64,000 bases of DNA from an uncultured Pelagibacteraceae bacterium (GCA_902586485.1 CACIHO010000001.1:62001-126000); one strand, 5' to 3'; numbered from the stretch's first letter, positions 9,016 through 17,484 are shown. Numbers and translations: made by a program. Notes: generated from the sequence alone by a model not told the origin.

Positions 9016-10005
9016 ATGATATCAGATGAAGACAAAATAATGATGGAAACCCTTTATTGGTGGGGTATACCAACTTTGTTTAGATGTAGAAATGACCCAA
9101 ATCCAAAAAATTGTGATATTGCCCTAGTTGGTGTTCCTCACAGCACAGGAAATGGAACTACCGAAAGGGACCAGCACTTAGGTCCAAGAGCAGTTAGGAA
9201 TATTTCTGCAATGTTAAGACGTTCTCATTTTGATTACAAAATTGATCCCTGGAAAGAAAATAAAATTCATGATTTAGGCGATGTTCCATTTCCAGAGGCG
9301 AATGATAATGAAAAATGTATAGAAAGAATTTCAGCTTTTTATGATCATATTGAGCAAGCTGAAAAGCCAGTTGTATCAATTGGTGGTGATCATTCTGTTA
9401 CTGGAGGTATTGTTCAAAGTTTAGCTAAAAAAAATTCAAAATTAACAAAAGGAAAAAAAATTACCCTTATTCATTTTGATGCGCATACAGATTGTTTTGA
9501 AAAATTAGACCATTTTTTAGGTGCAAAAAAATCTGCTGCACATTGGGCCTCATATTTAGTAAGACAAGGAAATGTAGATCCTCATACTAGTACACAGATA
9601 GGAATAAGAGGAAATCCCAGAACTTTAGATTGGTTGCAAGCAAGTTACGATATTGGCTATCAAGTAATAACAATGGATGAATATAGAGAACTGGGTCATC
9701 AAAAATGCTCACAAATGATTTTAGATAGATTAGGAGATAATCCTATTTATGTTACTTTTGATTTAGACTGTCTAGATCCAACTGTTGCACCAGGAGTTGC
9801 TAATATAGAGCCTGCTTACAAAGGGTTTAATATGGATGAAGTAAGAAAACTTATTCAGTCTTTAAAAGGAAAAAATGTAATTGGAGGAGATGTTGCTTGT
9901 TTAATGCCAACAAAAGATAGTCCAAATCAAATTACTGCCATGGTTGCATCTTCAATCATGTTTGAAATAATCTGTTTAATTTCAATTAACATAAGAGATA
10001 AATGA
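9016..10005 (+). CDS. Arginase/agmatinase family ureohydrolase
   Basis: A 329-residue metal-dependent hydrolase of the ureohydrolase family. All three metal motifs are intact: GGDHS near residue 124, HFDAHTD near 155 and FDLDCLDP near 250. Such enzymes split guanidino compounds (agmatine, guanidinobutyrate, arginine, guanidine) into urea and an amine. It begins directly after the dehydrogenase stop and overlaps the following methyltransferase by four bases (ATGA). Its place inside a methylamine operon suggests the substrate may be a guanidino or methylguanidino osmolyte rather than agmatine; this is inference. Confidence 0.82.
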   Translation: MISDEDKIMMETLYWWGIPTLFRCRNDPNPKNCDIALVGVPHSTGNGTTERDQHLGPRAVRNISAMLRRSHFDYKIDPWKENKIHDLGDVPFPEANDNEKCIERISAFYDHIEQAEKPVVSIGGDHSVTGGIVQSLAKKNSKLTKGKKITLIHFDAHTDCFEKLDHFLGAKKSAAHWASYLVRQGNVDPHTSTQIGIRGNPRTLDWLQASYDIGYQVITMDEYRELGHQKCSQMILDRLGDNPIYVTFDLDCLDPTVAPGVANIEPAYKGFNMDEVRKLIQSLKGKNVIGGDVACLMPTKDSPNQITAMVASSIMFEIICLISINIRDK

Positions 10006-10640
10006 TGTCACAGAAAGATGTGGGAAACAAAATTCCAATTTATAAGCTTAAAACTACCAATGAAGTTATGAGGTATTACGATGAGTGGGGAGATAAAGAT
10101 AAATACAATAAAGACATGGTTGATTGGAACTATACAGGACCTAAAGAAACTGCAGAAACATTTAGCAAATATGAGAAAAATAAAGATACTTTAATTTTTG
10201 ATGCTGGATGTGGAACAGGTTTAGTTGGAATGGAGCTTAAAAAATATAGTTTTAAAAATTTTCATGGAGCCGATTTATCTCAAACTTTATTAGATACTAT
10301 ACCAAAAGATCTATATCAAAAATTAGTGAAGGTAGATTTAAATAAACCAATTGAAGTTGAGGACAACTTTTATGGTGGAGTTATGTGTGTTGGAACATTT
10401 ACTTTTGGTCATGTAAAACCAAATGCATTAGATGAGTTTATAAGAATAACAAAACCAGGTGGTTTAATTTGTTTTACTATTAACGAAGGTATTCATGAAG
10501 AATATGGATTTGATAAAAAAATCATAAGTTTAAGTGAAAATAATAAATGGGAAGAAATAGAGTTTTTTAAATCAGACTATATTGCTAGCAAAGATGTAAA
10601 TGCTTGGTTGGGTTTGTACAGGGTTACGAAAGATGTATAG
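10002..10640 (+). CDS. Class I SAM-dependent methyltransferase
   Basis: A 212-residue Rossmann-fold methyltransferase. Motif I is IFDAGCGTGLVG around residues 65-76, the acidic end of strand 2 is in HGADLS, and a post-motif segment reads ITKPGGLICFTINE. The N-terminal part around VMRYYDEWGD resembles METTL27-like methyltransferases. Two adjacent ATG codons are possible starts (10002 and 10005); the first gives the usual ATGA overlap with the upstream stop. The substrate is unknown. It belongs to the dense middle block of the operon with a SET protein and a DddP-like protein. Confidence 0.75.
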   Translation: MMSQKDVGNKIPIYKLKTTNEVMRYYDEWGDKDKYNKDMVDWNYTGPKETAETFSKYEKNKDTLIFDAGCGTGLVGMELKKYSFKNFHGADLSQTLLDTIPKDLYQKLVKVDLNKPIEVEDNFYGGVMCVGTFTFGHVKPNALDEFIRITKPGGLICFTINEGIHEEYGFDKKIISLSENNKWEEIEFFKSDYIASKDVNAWLGLYRVTKDV

Positions 10641-11004
10641 ACCGTTGCCAAAAAATCTTACCATAAAAGACTCAAAAATTGATGGTTTGGGGTTATTTTC
10701 TAAAACCAAAATTAATAAAAATTCTTTTTTAGGGATATCACATGTAAAACACGATGATTTTCAGGACATGTATATTAGAACTCCTCTTGGTGGTTTCTAT
10801 AATCACTCAAAAAATCCAAATGTAACTAAATTATCATCAAACACATTACCCAAATATGACTTTGGTCAGAATATTGAAGAGAAAATCAAAGAGACACTGG
10901 AAGATAAAAACAATAATAATTTAAAGTATTTTTATTTAGTTTCATTAAAAGATATTGAACCAGGTGAAGAAATTTTAGCGAAATATACTTTTTATGAATT
11001 TTAA
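10633..11004 (+). CDS. SET domain-containing protein
   Basis: A 123-residue protein that is little more than a SET domain. It shows the N-terminal IDGLGLFSKTKI segment, the GGFYNHSKNPN core (the NHS motif binds SAM) and the C-terminal DIEPGEEILAKYTFYEF. SET domains methylate protein lysines, though bacterial targets are mostly unknown. I place the start at the ATG inside the end of the methyltransferase gene (8-base overlap); a start 33 bases earlier is open but adds residues unlike the family. Side by side with a class I methyltransferase, it could modify a neighbouring protein; this is speculative. Confidence 0.7.
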   Translation: MYRPLPKNLTIKDSKIDGLGLFSKTKINKNSFLGISHVKHDDFQDMYIRTPLGGFYNHSKNPNVTKLSSNTLPKYDFGQNIEEKIKETLEDKNNNNLKYFYLVSLKDIEPGEEILAKYTFYEF

Positions 11005-11022
11005 TATATTATTTATAAAATC

Positions 11023-12258
11023 ATGAAATTTATAAGAAAAATAGCTCCAGAAATTAAACCAAGGCAAAATTTTATTACTAAAAAAAGATTAAGAGAAGAT
11101 GAGATTGATTTTGATAAGTTAAGATCATATCGTTTAGATAGGGTTAGAAAAGAATTAGTAAAAAACAATTTAGAGGCTTGTATTTTATTTGATCCGGTGA
11201 ATGTTCGTTATGCTTTAGATACTGTAAACATGAGTGTCTATAATATGCATAATTTAACAAGATATTGTTTCGTTCCAGTTAATGGACCAACCATTCTTTA
11301 TGAGTACTTTAATTGTGAAATTTTGTCTAAACATTTAAGTCTAATTGATGAAATAAGACCTGCAATCACATGGGACTATTTCAGTAATGGAGATCAGGCA
11401 AATTTACAATTATCGAAATGGATAAATGAAGTTAAAGATTTATCAAAAAATTATTTTAAATCAAAAAAGATTGCAATTGACGTTTTAAATGGTCCTGCGG
11501 TTACAGCTTTAAATAAAGAGGGCATCGAAGTTGTAGATGGAAAATTTATTTTAGAACAAGCCAGAGTAATTAAGTCACCTGATGAATTGACTTGTATGAA
11601 AACAGCAATAGAAGTTGCAGAAAAAGGTGTGTCCAAAATGAGATCAGATCTCAAACCAGGAATGACAGAAGATGAATTGTGGTCAATTTTACATAAAACA
11701 AACATTGAAAATGGTGGTGAGTGGATTGAGTGTAGGATTTTATCATCTGGTGAAAGAACAAATCCATGGATGCAAGAGAGTAGTAATAAAGTTATGCAAC
11801 ATGGAGAAATTGTTGCTTTTGATACAGATATGGTTGGTCCCTATGGATACTGTGCTGACATTTCAAGGGCCTTTGTAGTTGGAAATAAATTTAATGATCA
11901 GCAAAAAAAACTATATTCAATGGCTAGAAATCAAATTGATCATAATTATAGATTAATAAAACCAGGAATGAGTTTTAAAGAATTTATAAAAAAATCTTGG
12001 GTTTTGCCTGATGAATATTATGGAAATAGGTATTCATGTATGGTTCATGGAATTGGTTTATGTGATGAGTGGCCTCAAATAAGATATCCAACTGATGGTG
12101 GAGAAGAAGGTGGAACTTTTGAGAAGAACATGACAATCACACTTGAGAGTTATATTGGTAAAGTTGGTGGTAAAGAAGGAGTAAAACTTGAACAACAGTA
12201 CCTTGTAGGTGAAAATGGACTTGAATTAATGTCCCATCATCCGTTAGAAGATATTTAA
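11023..12258 (+). CDS. M24-family metalloprotein resembling DMSP lyase DddP
   Basis: A 411-residue creatinase/prolidase-fold (M24) protein. Metal ligands appear as D267 and D269 (AFDTDM), D279 (CADISR), H342 (VHGIGLCDEW), E375 and E390. From memory of the DddP family, several segments match closely: FDPVNVRYALD, GGEWIECR, RTNPWMQES and HGIGLCDEWP, including D348 six residues after the histidine. DddP cleaves dimethylsulfoniopropionate to DMS and acrylate. An AcuI-like acryloyl-CoA reductase is also in this window (25973). It may equally be a creatinase-like or unassigned C-N/C-S hydrolase, because its operon neighbours handle betaines and guanidines. Family confidence is high; DMSP lyase activity is not proven. 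Confidence 0.7.
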   Translation: MKFIRKIAPEIKPRQNFITKKRLREDEIDFDKLRSYRLDRVRKELVKNNLEACILFDPVNVRYALDTVNMSVYNMHNLTRYCFVPVNGPTILYEYFNCEILSKHLSLIDEIRPAITWDYFSNGDQANLQLSKWINEVKDLSKNYFKSKKIAIDVLNGPAVTALNKEGIEVVDGKFILEQARVIKSPDELTCMKTAIEVAEKGVSKMRSDLKPGMTEDELWSILHKTNIENGGEWIECRILSSGERTNPWMQESSNKVMQHGEIVAFDTDMVGPYGYCADISRAFVVGNKFNDQQKKLYSMARNQIDHNYRLIKPGMSFKEFIKKSWVLPDEYYGNRYSCMVHGIGLCDEWPQIRYPTDGGEEGGTFEKNMTITLESYIGKVGGKEGVKLEQQYLVGENGLELMSHHPLEDI

Positions 12259-12668
12259 TGAAAATTATTTTAGTAATGGGTTTACCTGGAGCTGGTAAAA
12301 CAACTCTAGCAAATGAAATGGCACCATTATTAAATGCAAAAAGATTAAATGCAGACGAAGTAAGAAAAGCTGCGAACGATTGGGATTTTTCTGAAGAGGG
12401 AAGAATAAGACAGGCAAAAAGAATGGCTGAAGCTGCTTTAAAATTAAAAGCAGATGGTCATTATGTAATTGCAGATTTCATTGCGCCAACTCCCGAAGCA
12501 AGAAGTTTGTTTCCAGCAGATTTTATAGTGTGGGTAGATACGATTAAAGAAGGAAGATTTGAAGACACTAACCAAATGTTTGTTAATCCTAAGGATTTTA
12601 ATTTTCATGTAACAACACAGGATGCAAAAATTTGGGCACCAAAAATAATAGAGGAGATAAAAAAATGA
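12258..12668 (+). CDS. Small P-loop kinase, adenylylsulfate-kinase (CysC)-like
   Basis: A 136-residue P-loop kinase with Walker A GLPGAGKTT at residues 8-16, LNADEVR near 35-41, and the FIAPTPEAR and DTIKEGRFEDTN segments typical of APS-kinase-like proteins. True CysC phosphorylates adenylylsulfate, but no sulfate activation or reduction genes are in this window, so another small hydroxyl substrate is plausible. It overlaps the DddP-like gene by one base and the following nucleotidyltransferase by four, so kinase and nucleotidyltransferase probably act in sequence. Confidence 0.68.
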   Translation: MKIILVMGLPGAGKTTLANEMAPLLNAKRLNADEVRKAANDWDFSEEGRIRQAKRMAEAALKLKADGHYVIADFIAPTPEARSLFPADFIVWVDTIKEGRFEDTNQMFVNPKDFNFHVTTQDAKIWAPKIIEEIKK

Positions 12669-13039
12669 CACACCAATGGGATAACAAAAAACCAACAGCA
12701 CAAATGCTAGGAAGATGGCAACCTTTTCACGATGGGCATTATACTTTGTTTAAAGAAATTATTAAAAAAACTGGACAAGTTTGTATTCAAATAAGAGATG
12801 TACAAGGTGTAGATGATAATCCTTTTGATTTTGATACAGTAAAAAAAAATATTGAAGAAAGGTTAAAACCTGAGTTTGAGGGGCAATTTAAAATAATGTT
12901 AGTACCTAACATTACAAATATCTGTTATGGTAGAGGAGTTGGATACAAGATTGAGGAAGTAGTTTTGGACGAGGAAACTCAAAAAATATCAGCTACCAAA
13001 ATAAGAGCAAAGATGAGAGAAGAAGGAAAATTAAAATAA
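12665..13039 (+). CDS. HxGH-type nucleotidyltransferase
   Basis: A 124-residue nucleotidyltransferase of the cytidylyltransferase/NMN adenylyltransferase fold. The nucleotide-binding motif appears as GRWQPFHDGH and the second signature as ISATKIRAKMREEG near the C-terminus. The start at 12665 is chosen because the ATG forms a 4-base overlap with the kinase stop and follows a GAGGAG site; a longer in-frame start at 12632 would run into the kinase gene. Such enzymes attach CMP or AMP to a phosphorylated small molecule, which fits a kinase directly upstream. The substrate is unknown. Confidence 0.7.
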   Translation: MTHQWDNKKPTAQMLGRWQPFHDGHYTLFKEIIKKTGQVCIQIRDVQGVDDNPFDFDTVKKNIEERLKPEFEGQFKIMLVPNITNICYGRGVGYKIEEVVLDEETQKISATKIRAKMREEGKLK

Positions 13040-13044
13040 ACCTG

Positions 13045-13896
13045 ATGAACGATAGACTCAAGACTATTGTAGATTTAGAAAAATATCCAATACACGATTT
13101 AAATTCACCAATAATTAAAAATCTAATTAAAAAATGTAAAGAAGAACTTGATCAACATAGTTGCTCAACAATTTCAAATTTTATTTTGCCTAAATCACTT
13201 ATGGTAATGAATTCTGAGTTAGAAAAACAATTAGAAGAAGTTTATATGTCAAAAGAGAGTATAAATGCTTACTTGTATGCAAAGGATGATCCTTCATTAC
13301 CAAAAGATCATCCAAAAAGAACTTTTATGAATAGATACAATGGGTATTTGAATTCAGATTGTTTTCCAAAAGAATCTGAAATGAAATATCTATACGAAAC
13401 TGAAGAACTTTTAAAATTTGTATCTGCTTGTTTGGGTATTTCTCCTATTTACAGATGGGCAGATCCCTTAGCATGTCATGCATACAATGTTATGAAACCA
13501 GATGGAGTACTCCCATGGCATTTTGATAGTTGTGAATTTACACTAAGTTTAATGATACAAAAACCTGAGAAGGGAGGAGTATTTGAATACTGTCCAAATA
13601 TTAGAGAACCAGGAAATGAAAATTTCGAGGAAGTTCAAAAAGTTATAGCAGGAGATAGAACTAGAGTGAGACAATTGAAATTAGAGCCAGGAGATTTACA
13701 AATATTTAAAGGTAGATTTACTTTGCATAGGGTAACAAAAGTTGAAGGCAAAAAATCAAGATATATGTGTATTCCGGCTTATGTTTTAGATCCATGGAGA
13801 GTAAACACTCCAGAACATTCCAAAGCTATTTATGGTAAAGTTTTACCAATTCATATAGAAAGAAATCAGGTTAGATCCGATGGATTAACTGATTAA
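13045..13896 (+). CDS. 2-oxoglutarate/Fe(II)-dependent oxygenase
   Basis: A 283-residue oxygenase of the double-stranded beta-helix type. The iron triad is seen as HFD in PWHFDSCEFTLSL and a distal His in FTLHRVTKV, with an Arg in KKSRY that can bind 2-oxoglutarate. The HxD carboxylate is present, so a hydroxylase is more likely than a halogenase (in which it is replaced by Gly or Ala). It starts five bases after the nucleotidyltransferase. It may hydroxylate or oxidatively demethylate the compound handled by this block. The substrate is unknown. Confidence 0.72.
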   Translation: MNDRLKTIVDLEKYPIHDLNSPIIKNLIKKCKEELDQHSCSTISNFILPKSLMVMNSELEKQLEEVYMSKESINAYLYAKDDPSLPKDHPKRTFMNRYNGYLNSDCFPKESEMKYLYETEELLKFVSACLGISPIYRWADPLACHAYNVMKPDGVLPWHFDSCEFTLSLMIQKPEKGGVFEYCPNIREPGNENFEEVQKVIAGDRTRVRQLKLEPGDLQIFKGRFTLHRVTKVEGKKSRYMCIPAYVLDPWRVNTPEHSKAIYGKVLPIHIERNQVRSDGLTD

Positions 13897-14676
13897 ATGA
13901 CTAGTAACATAAAAATTAAAAAAATTAACAGTGAAGTTTCATCAATTATTATTGATGAACCAAAAACTTATAACTCTTTGTCATTCAAAAATCTTTCAGA
14001 CTTGTTAAGGGCATTAAAAAAATTAGATGCTGATAAAAAAGTTAAAGTAATAATATTAGAGGGTGCCGGTAAAGGATTTAGCGCAGGTCATAATTTAAAA
14101 GAGGTGAGAAGTTTAAAAAAGAGAGATAAATATTTAAAATTATTTAATCTTTGTTCAAAAGTAATGCTTCAAATTGTTGAAGGTAGAAAACCTGTAATTG
14201 CTAAAGTTCATGGAGCAGCATTTGCAGCTGGCTGTCAATTGGTTGCAAGTTGTGATTTAGCTTATAGTACCAAGGACGCATTGTTTGCTACTCCTGGTGT
14301 AAATATTGGTTTGTTTTGTAGTACACCTATGGTTGCTGTCAGTAGAAAGATAAATCGAAAACCAATGATGAAAATGTTGCTAACTGGAGAACCTATCAAA
14401 GCTAATTATGCAAAAGAAATTGGATTAATAAATGATTATTTTTCAAAGTCAAAATTAAATAAAGAAGTGCTAAAGATAGCAAACAAAATTGCTTCAAAAT
14501 CTAATTTGACAATTAAAATTGGAAAACAAGCTTTTTACAAACAATTAGAAATGCCTTTAAATAAAGCTTATGCTTATACAAGTAAAATGATGACCCTTAA
14601 CATGATGGCAATGGATGCTAAAGAAGGAATTTCTGCCTTTTTAGAAAAAAGAAAACCAAATTGGAAAAATAAATAG
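13897..14676 (+). CDS. Enoyl-CoA hydratase/isomerase (crotonase) family protein, atypical active site
   Basis: A 259-residue crotonase-fold protein. The oxyanion-hole segment GKGFSAGHNLKE (near residues 60-70) and HGAAFAAGCQL (near 105) are clear. The two glutamates used by true enoyl-CoA hydratases are absent: the GCEL position reads GCQL and the QPE position reads TPG. This pattern resembles ECHDC3-like proteins, so hydratase activity is unlikely and another CoA-ester reaction is expected. It adjoins the oxygenase with no gap and the next small gene starts inside its stop codon. Confidence 0.78.
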   Translation: MTSNIKIKKINSEVSSIIIDEPKTYNSLSFKNLSDLLRALKKLDADKKVKVIILEGAGKGFSAGHNLKEVRSLKKRDKYLKLFNLCSKVMLQIVEGRKPVIAKVHGAAFAAGCQLVASCDLAYSTKDALFATPGVNIGLFCSTPMVAVSRKINRKPMMKMLLTGEPIKANYAKEIGLINDYFSKSKLNKEVLKIANKIASKSNLTIKIGKQAFYKQLEMPLNKAYAYTSKMMTLNMMAMDAKEGISAFLEKRKPNWKNK

Positions 14677-14858
14677 TGATAAAAAATATTTTAATAGTAG
14701 TTTTTATTATTATTGGTGCATTAGTAATTTATAATTTTAAAGATCATAATCAAAAAAGAGCGATCGAGGCATGTGTAGCTGGAACTAAAACATTGGAAAA
14801 ACCAATGACTGCTTCTGAGGCTAGAATATTTTGTGAGAAACAGATTAAAAATAATTAA
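14676..14858 (+). CDS. Small membrane-anchored protein of unknown function
   Basis: A 60-residue protein with one N-terminal transmembrane helix (about residues 4-20) and a short soluble tail carrying two cysteines, C33 and C53. The start is a GTG overlapping the previous stop (TAGTG), and its own stop overlaps the next start (TAATG), so it looks translationally coupled in the operon. No family was recognised. The tail would face either side depending on the signal; positively charged residues after the helix suggest a cytoplasmic tail, which is uncertain. Confidence 0.55.
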   Translation: MIKNILIVVFIIIGALVIYNFKDHNQKRAIEACVAGTKTLEKPMTASEARIFCEKQIKNN

Positions 14859-15292
14859 TGAGTGATATTAAGGAAATTCTCTCAAAATATAATACTATTG
14901 CTATGGTAGGAGTAAGTAATGATCCCAAAAAAGCATCAACTATTGTAATGAAATATATGCAAGAATATGGATATAAAGTTTATCCAGTAAACCCCAGAGC
15001 CAAGGGTCAAAAAATTTTAGGGCAAGAGGTTTTTGCTAAAATATCAGATATTAAAGATAAGATTGATATCGTAGATGTTTTTAGACCATCTAAAGAAGTC
15101 TATGCTATAGCAGAAGATACAGTTAAAATTGGGGCTAAAGTTTTATGGTTACAGCTTGGTATACGAGACGAAAAGGCAAAAGATTTGATGGAAAAAAATG
15201 ATATTAAGTATGTTGAAAACAAATGTACTAAAATGGAATATCAAAAGTATTTTCTGAAAGTTAGACAGGCGTTTCCAGTTTTGAGTGACTAA
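14858..15292 (+). CDS. CoA-binding domain protein (YccU-like)
   Basis: A 144-residue single-domain protein of the CoA_binding_2 type, a Rossmann fold like the N-terminal domain of succinyl-CoA synthetase. Visible features are AMVGVSNDPKKAS near residues 16-28, YPVNPRAKGQ and VDVFRPSKEV, and LWLQLGIRDEKA later. The length is normal for YccU. The molecular role is unknown in general, though CoA or nucleotide binding is expected. One-base overlaps on both sides tie it to the operon. Confidence 0.75.
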   Translation: MSDIKEILSKYNTIAMVGVSNDPKKASTIVMKYMQEYGYKVYPVNPRAKGQKILGQEVFAKISDIKDKIDIVDVFRPSKEVYAIAEDTVKIGAKVLWLQLGIRDEKAKDLMEKNDIKYVENKCTKMEYQKYFLKVRQAFPVLSD

Positions 15293-16902
15293 TGAACAAA
15301 GTAATTAAGTTTTTAGATAGTACTTTTTTAGACTTGGGTCGACAATTTAAGTGGACTTACTTACCACCATTAATGGTTTATATGGCTGCAGGTATATCTG
15401 GTTTAACGGGTATAGTTGGCACATTCTTTGTAAAAGATTATTTAAATCTTTCAGCAGCATTTCTTGCAGGATTAGGGTTTTGGGCAGGTATTCCTTGGGC
15501 TTTAAAAATGCCATTAGGTCATCTAGTAGATCTTATTTGGGAAAGAAAAAATTATATGGTCTACTTTGGAGCGTCATTAATAGCTCTGAGTTTACTGATT
15601 ATGTACGGGTTAATTATTCATACTGAAGATATGTCCCAGATATTTTCTGTAGAGACGTGGTTTGTAATAAGTGTGATTTTAGCTCCAGTTGGTTATGTGG
15701 TTCAGGACGTTGTAGCTGACGCTATGACTGTAGAGGCAGTTCCTTTAGTTGACGATATAGGAAATGATTATTCCAAAGATCAAATAAAAATAATGCACAC
15801 AACAATGCAAACTCTTGGAAGATTCGCGATTATTGGTGGTACAGTCCTTGTAGCATTAGTAAACGTAATTTTGTTTAGGGACGTAGAGAGTTTAGAACAG
15901 ACTGAAAAGATAAATCTATACGGTACTATTTATATTTATGCACTCATAATACCTTTAGTTTCTATACTAGGTGTACTTTTAGCAAATTATTTGAGACATA
16001 AAAAAATACAAACTTTAAAATCTAAAGGTCTTGAATTTAAAGAGGAAAGAGGTAGCGAGAAAACAAAAATAAACTGGTGGATATTAGGAGGGAGTTTAGT
16101 TTTTGTTATTTTTACATTGTCTATTGGTTCCTTTAAAGTTCCGTTTGCACAAGAAATTGTATTTATAGGTTCTGTAATAATTATTTTGTTTTTAATGTTT
16201 AAGCTTATTAAAGAATTACCTCAGGAACTAAGATTAACAATTGTAGGTACAGCAGTAATTATTTTTGTATTTAGAGCCATGCCAGGTCCCGGTCCTGGTT
16301 TAACATGGTTCGAAATTGATGAGCTAGGTTTCAACGAGCAATTCTTTTCTATCTTATCGCTACTTGCTTCAATTTTAACATTAGCAGGCATTGTCTTATT
16401 AAGACCGTTTATGGCAAATAATTCAATTGCCAAAATAATTGTTGTTTTAAGTATTGCAGGAGCAATTTTATTTTTACCAAGTGTTGGAATGTATTATGGT
16501 TTACATAATTGGACAGCTTCATTAACAGGTGGAGTAGTTGACGCTAAGTTTATTGCATTAATTAATACCGCATTAGAGTCTCCGCTTGGCCAAGTCTCAA
16601 TGATTCCTCTATTAGCATGGATAGCAAAAAACGCTCCAGCACACTTAAAAGCAACCTTTTTTGCAGTTTTTGCATCCTTTACAAATCTTGCATTATCAGC
16701 AAGTGCACTAGGTACTAAATATTTAAATGAAATTTTTACAGTTACAAGAGAAGTAAAAGATAAAGTTTCAGGTGAAATACAAACTACAGCAGATTATTCT
16801 GAACTTGGAATACTGTTAATTTTTGTAACACTTTTAACATTAATTCTTCCAATTTTATTTGTATTTATAATTAATAATAGTAAATACAAAACTACTGAAT
16901 AA
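15292..16902 (+). CDS. BT1/MFS-like multi-pass carrier
   Basis: A 536-residue polytopic membrane protein with about 12 hydrophobic segments. WALKMPLGHLVDLI and the VVQDVVADAMTVEAVP segment resemble the folate-biopterin transporter (BT1) branch of the MFS superfamily. In this operon, which consumes tetrahydrofolate in several steps, pterin/folate or a substrate osmolyte could be its cargo. It starts within the stop of the CoA-binding gene. The fold assignment is fair; cargo is inference. Confidence 0.62.
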   Translation: MNKVIKFLDSTFLDLGRQFKWTYLPPLMVYMAAGISGLTGIVGTFFVKDYLNLSAAFLAGLGFWAGIPWALKMPLGHLVDLIWERKNYMVYFGASLIALSLLIMYGLIIHTEDMSQIFSVETWFVISVILAPVGYVVQDVVADAMTVEAVPLVDDIGNDYSKDQIKIMHTTMQTLGRFAIIGGTVLVALVNVILFRDVESLEQTEKINLYGTIYIYALIIPLVSILGVLLANYLRHKKIQTLKSKGLEFKEERGSEKTKINWWILGGSLVFVIFTLSIGSFKVPFAQEIVFIGSVIIILFLMFKLIKELPQELRLTIVGTAVIIFVFRAMPGPGPGLTWFEIDELGFNEQFFSILSLLASILTLAGIVLLRPFMANNSIAKIIVVLSIAGAILFLPSVGMYYGLHNWTASLTGGVVDAKFIALINTALESPLGQVSMIPLLAWIAKNAPAHLKATFFAVFASFTNLALSASALGTKYLNEIFTVTREVKDKVSGEIQTTADYSELGILLIFVTLLTLILPILFVFIINNSKYKTTE

Positions 16903-16914
16903 AAATTTAATACA

Positions 16915-17484
16915 ATGAAAAAAATTTTCTTAGTGTATGGGCACTACAATGACAATTCATTTAATGCAGCAATTCGAGATGAATTTGTTAAACAATCAAA
17001 AGTTAATGGAAATCAAGTTGATGTTGTTGATTTATATAAAGAAAAATTTAATCCCGTTTTCGCTGGTGAGGAACCAGATCAAGAAGTTTTAGATCACAGA
17101 AAAAGAATCGAAGAAAGTGATACAATTGTATTAATTGCTCCAATTTGGAATTTTAGAATGCCAGCAATAGTTGAAGGTTGGATAGATAAAGTCTTAGCTC
17201 CACCTTGGGCTTTTAGATTTAAACAGTTGGTTGGAAATTACGGTTATCCAATTGGAAATTTAAGAGATAAAAAAGCTATAATTTTCTGTACATACGGTTC
17301 ACCAAGATTAGCAATTACAACTTTCTTTTTAAACCTACCAATTAGAAGATTAAAAAGAGGAGTATTTCACATGTGTGGCATATATAACATTATCTATAGA
17401 AGATATTTTGCAGTACCATTCGTTAGTGATGCAAAGAGACAAGAATTTTTAAATGATGTTAGAAAAACTGCTAATAATCTTTAA
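16915..17484 (+). CDS. Flavodoxin-like NAD(P)H dehydrogenase (quinone)
   Basis: A 189-residue flavodoxin-fold oxidoreductase of the flavodoxin_2/MdaB-like family. FMN-contacting parts are YGHYNDNSFN near the N-terminus, APIWNFRMPAIVEGWIDKV near residues 77-95 and CTYGSPR later. It likely reduces quinones or other acceptors in the cytoplasm with two electrons. It follows the carrier gene by 12 bases, and its 3' end overlaps the next gene by 32 bases. Its link to the methylamine pathway is not obvious. Confidence 0.75.
   Translation: MKKIFLVYGHYNDNSFNAAIRDEFVKQSKVNGNQVDVVDLYKEKFNPVFAGEEPDQEVLDHRKRIEESDTIVLIAPIWNFRMPAIVEGWIDKVLAPPWAFRFKQLVGNYGYPIGNLRDKKAIIFCTYGSPRLAITTFFLNLPIRRLKRGVFHMCGIYNIIYRRYFAVPFVSDAKRQEFLNDVRKTANNL

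Noticed and set aside
13045-13896. Fe-dependent halogenase
   Set aside because: The HxD carboxylate is present (HFD), whereas halogenases of this fold lack it.
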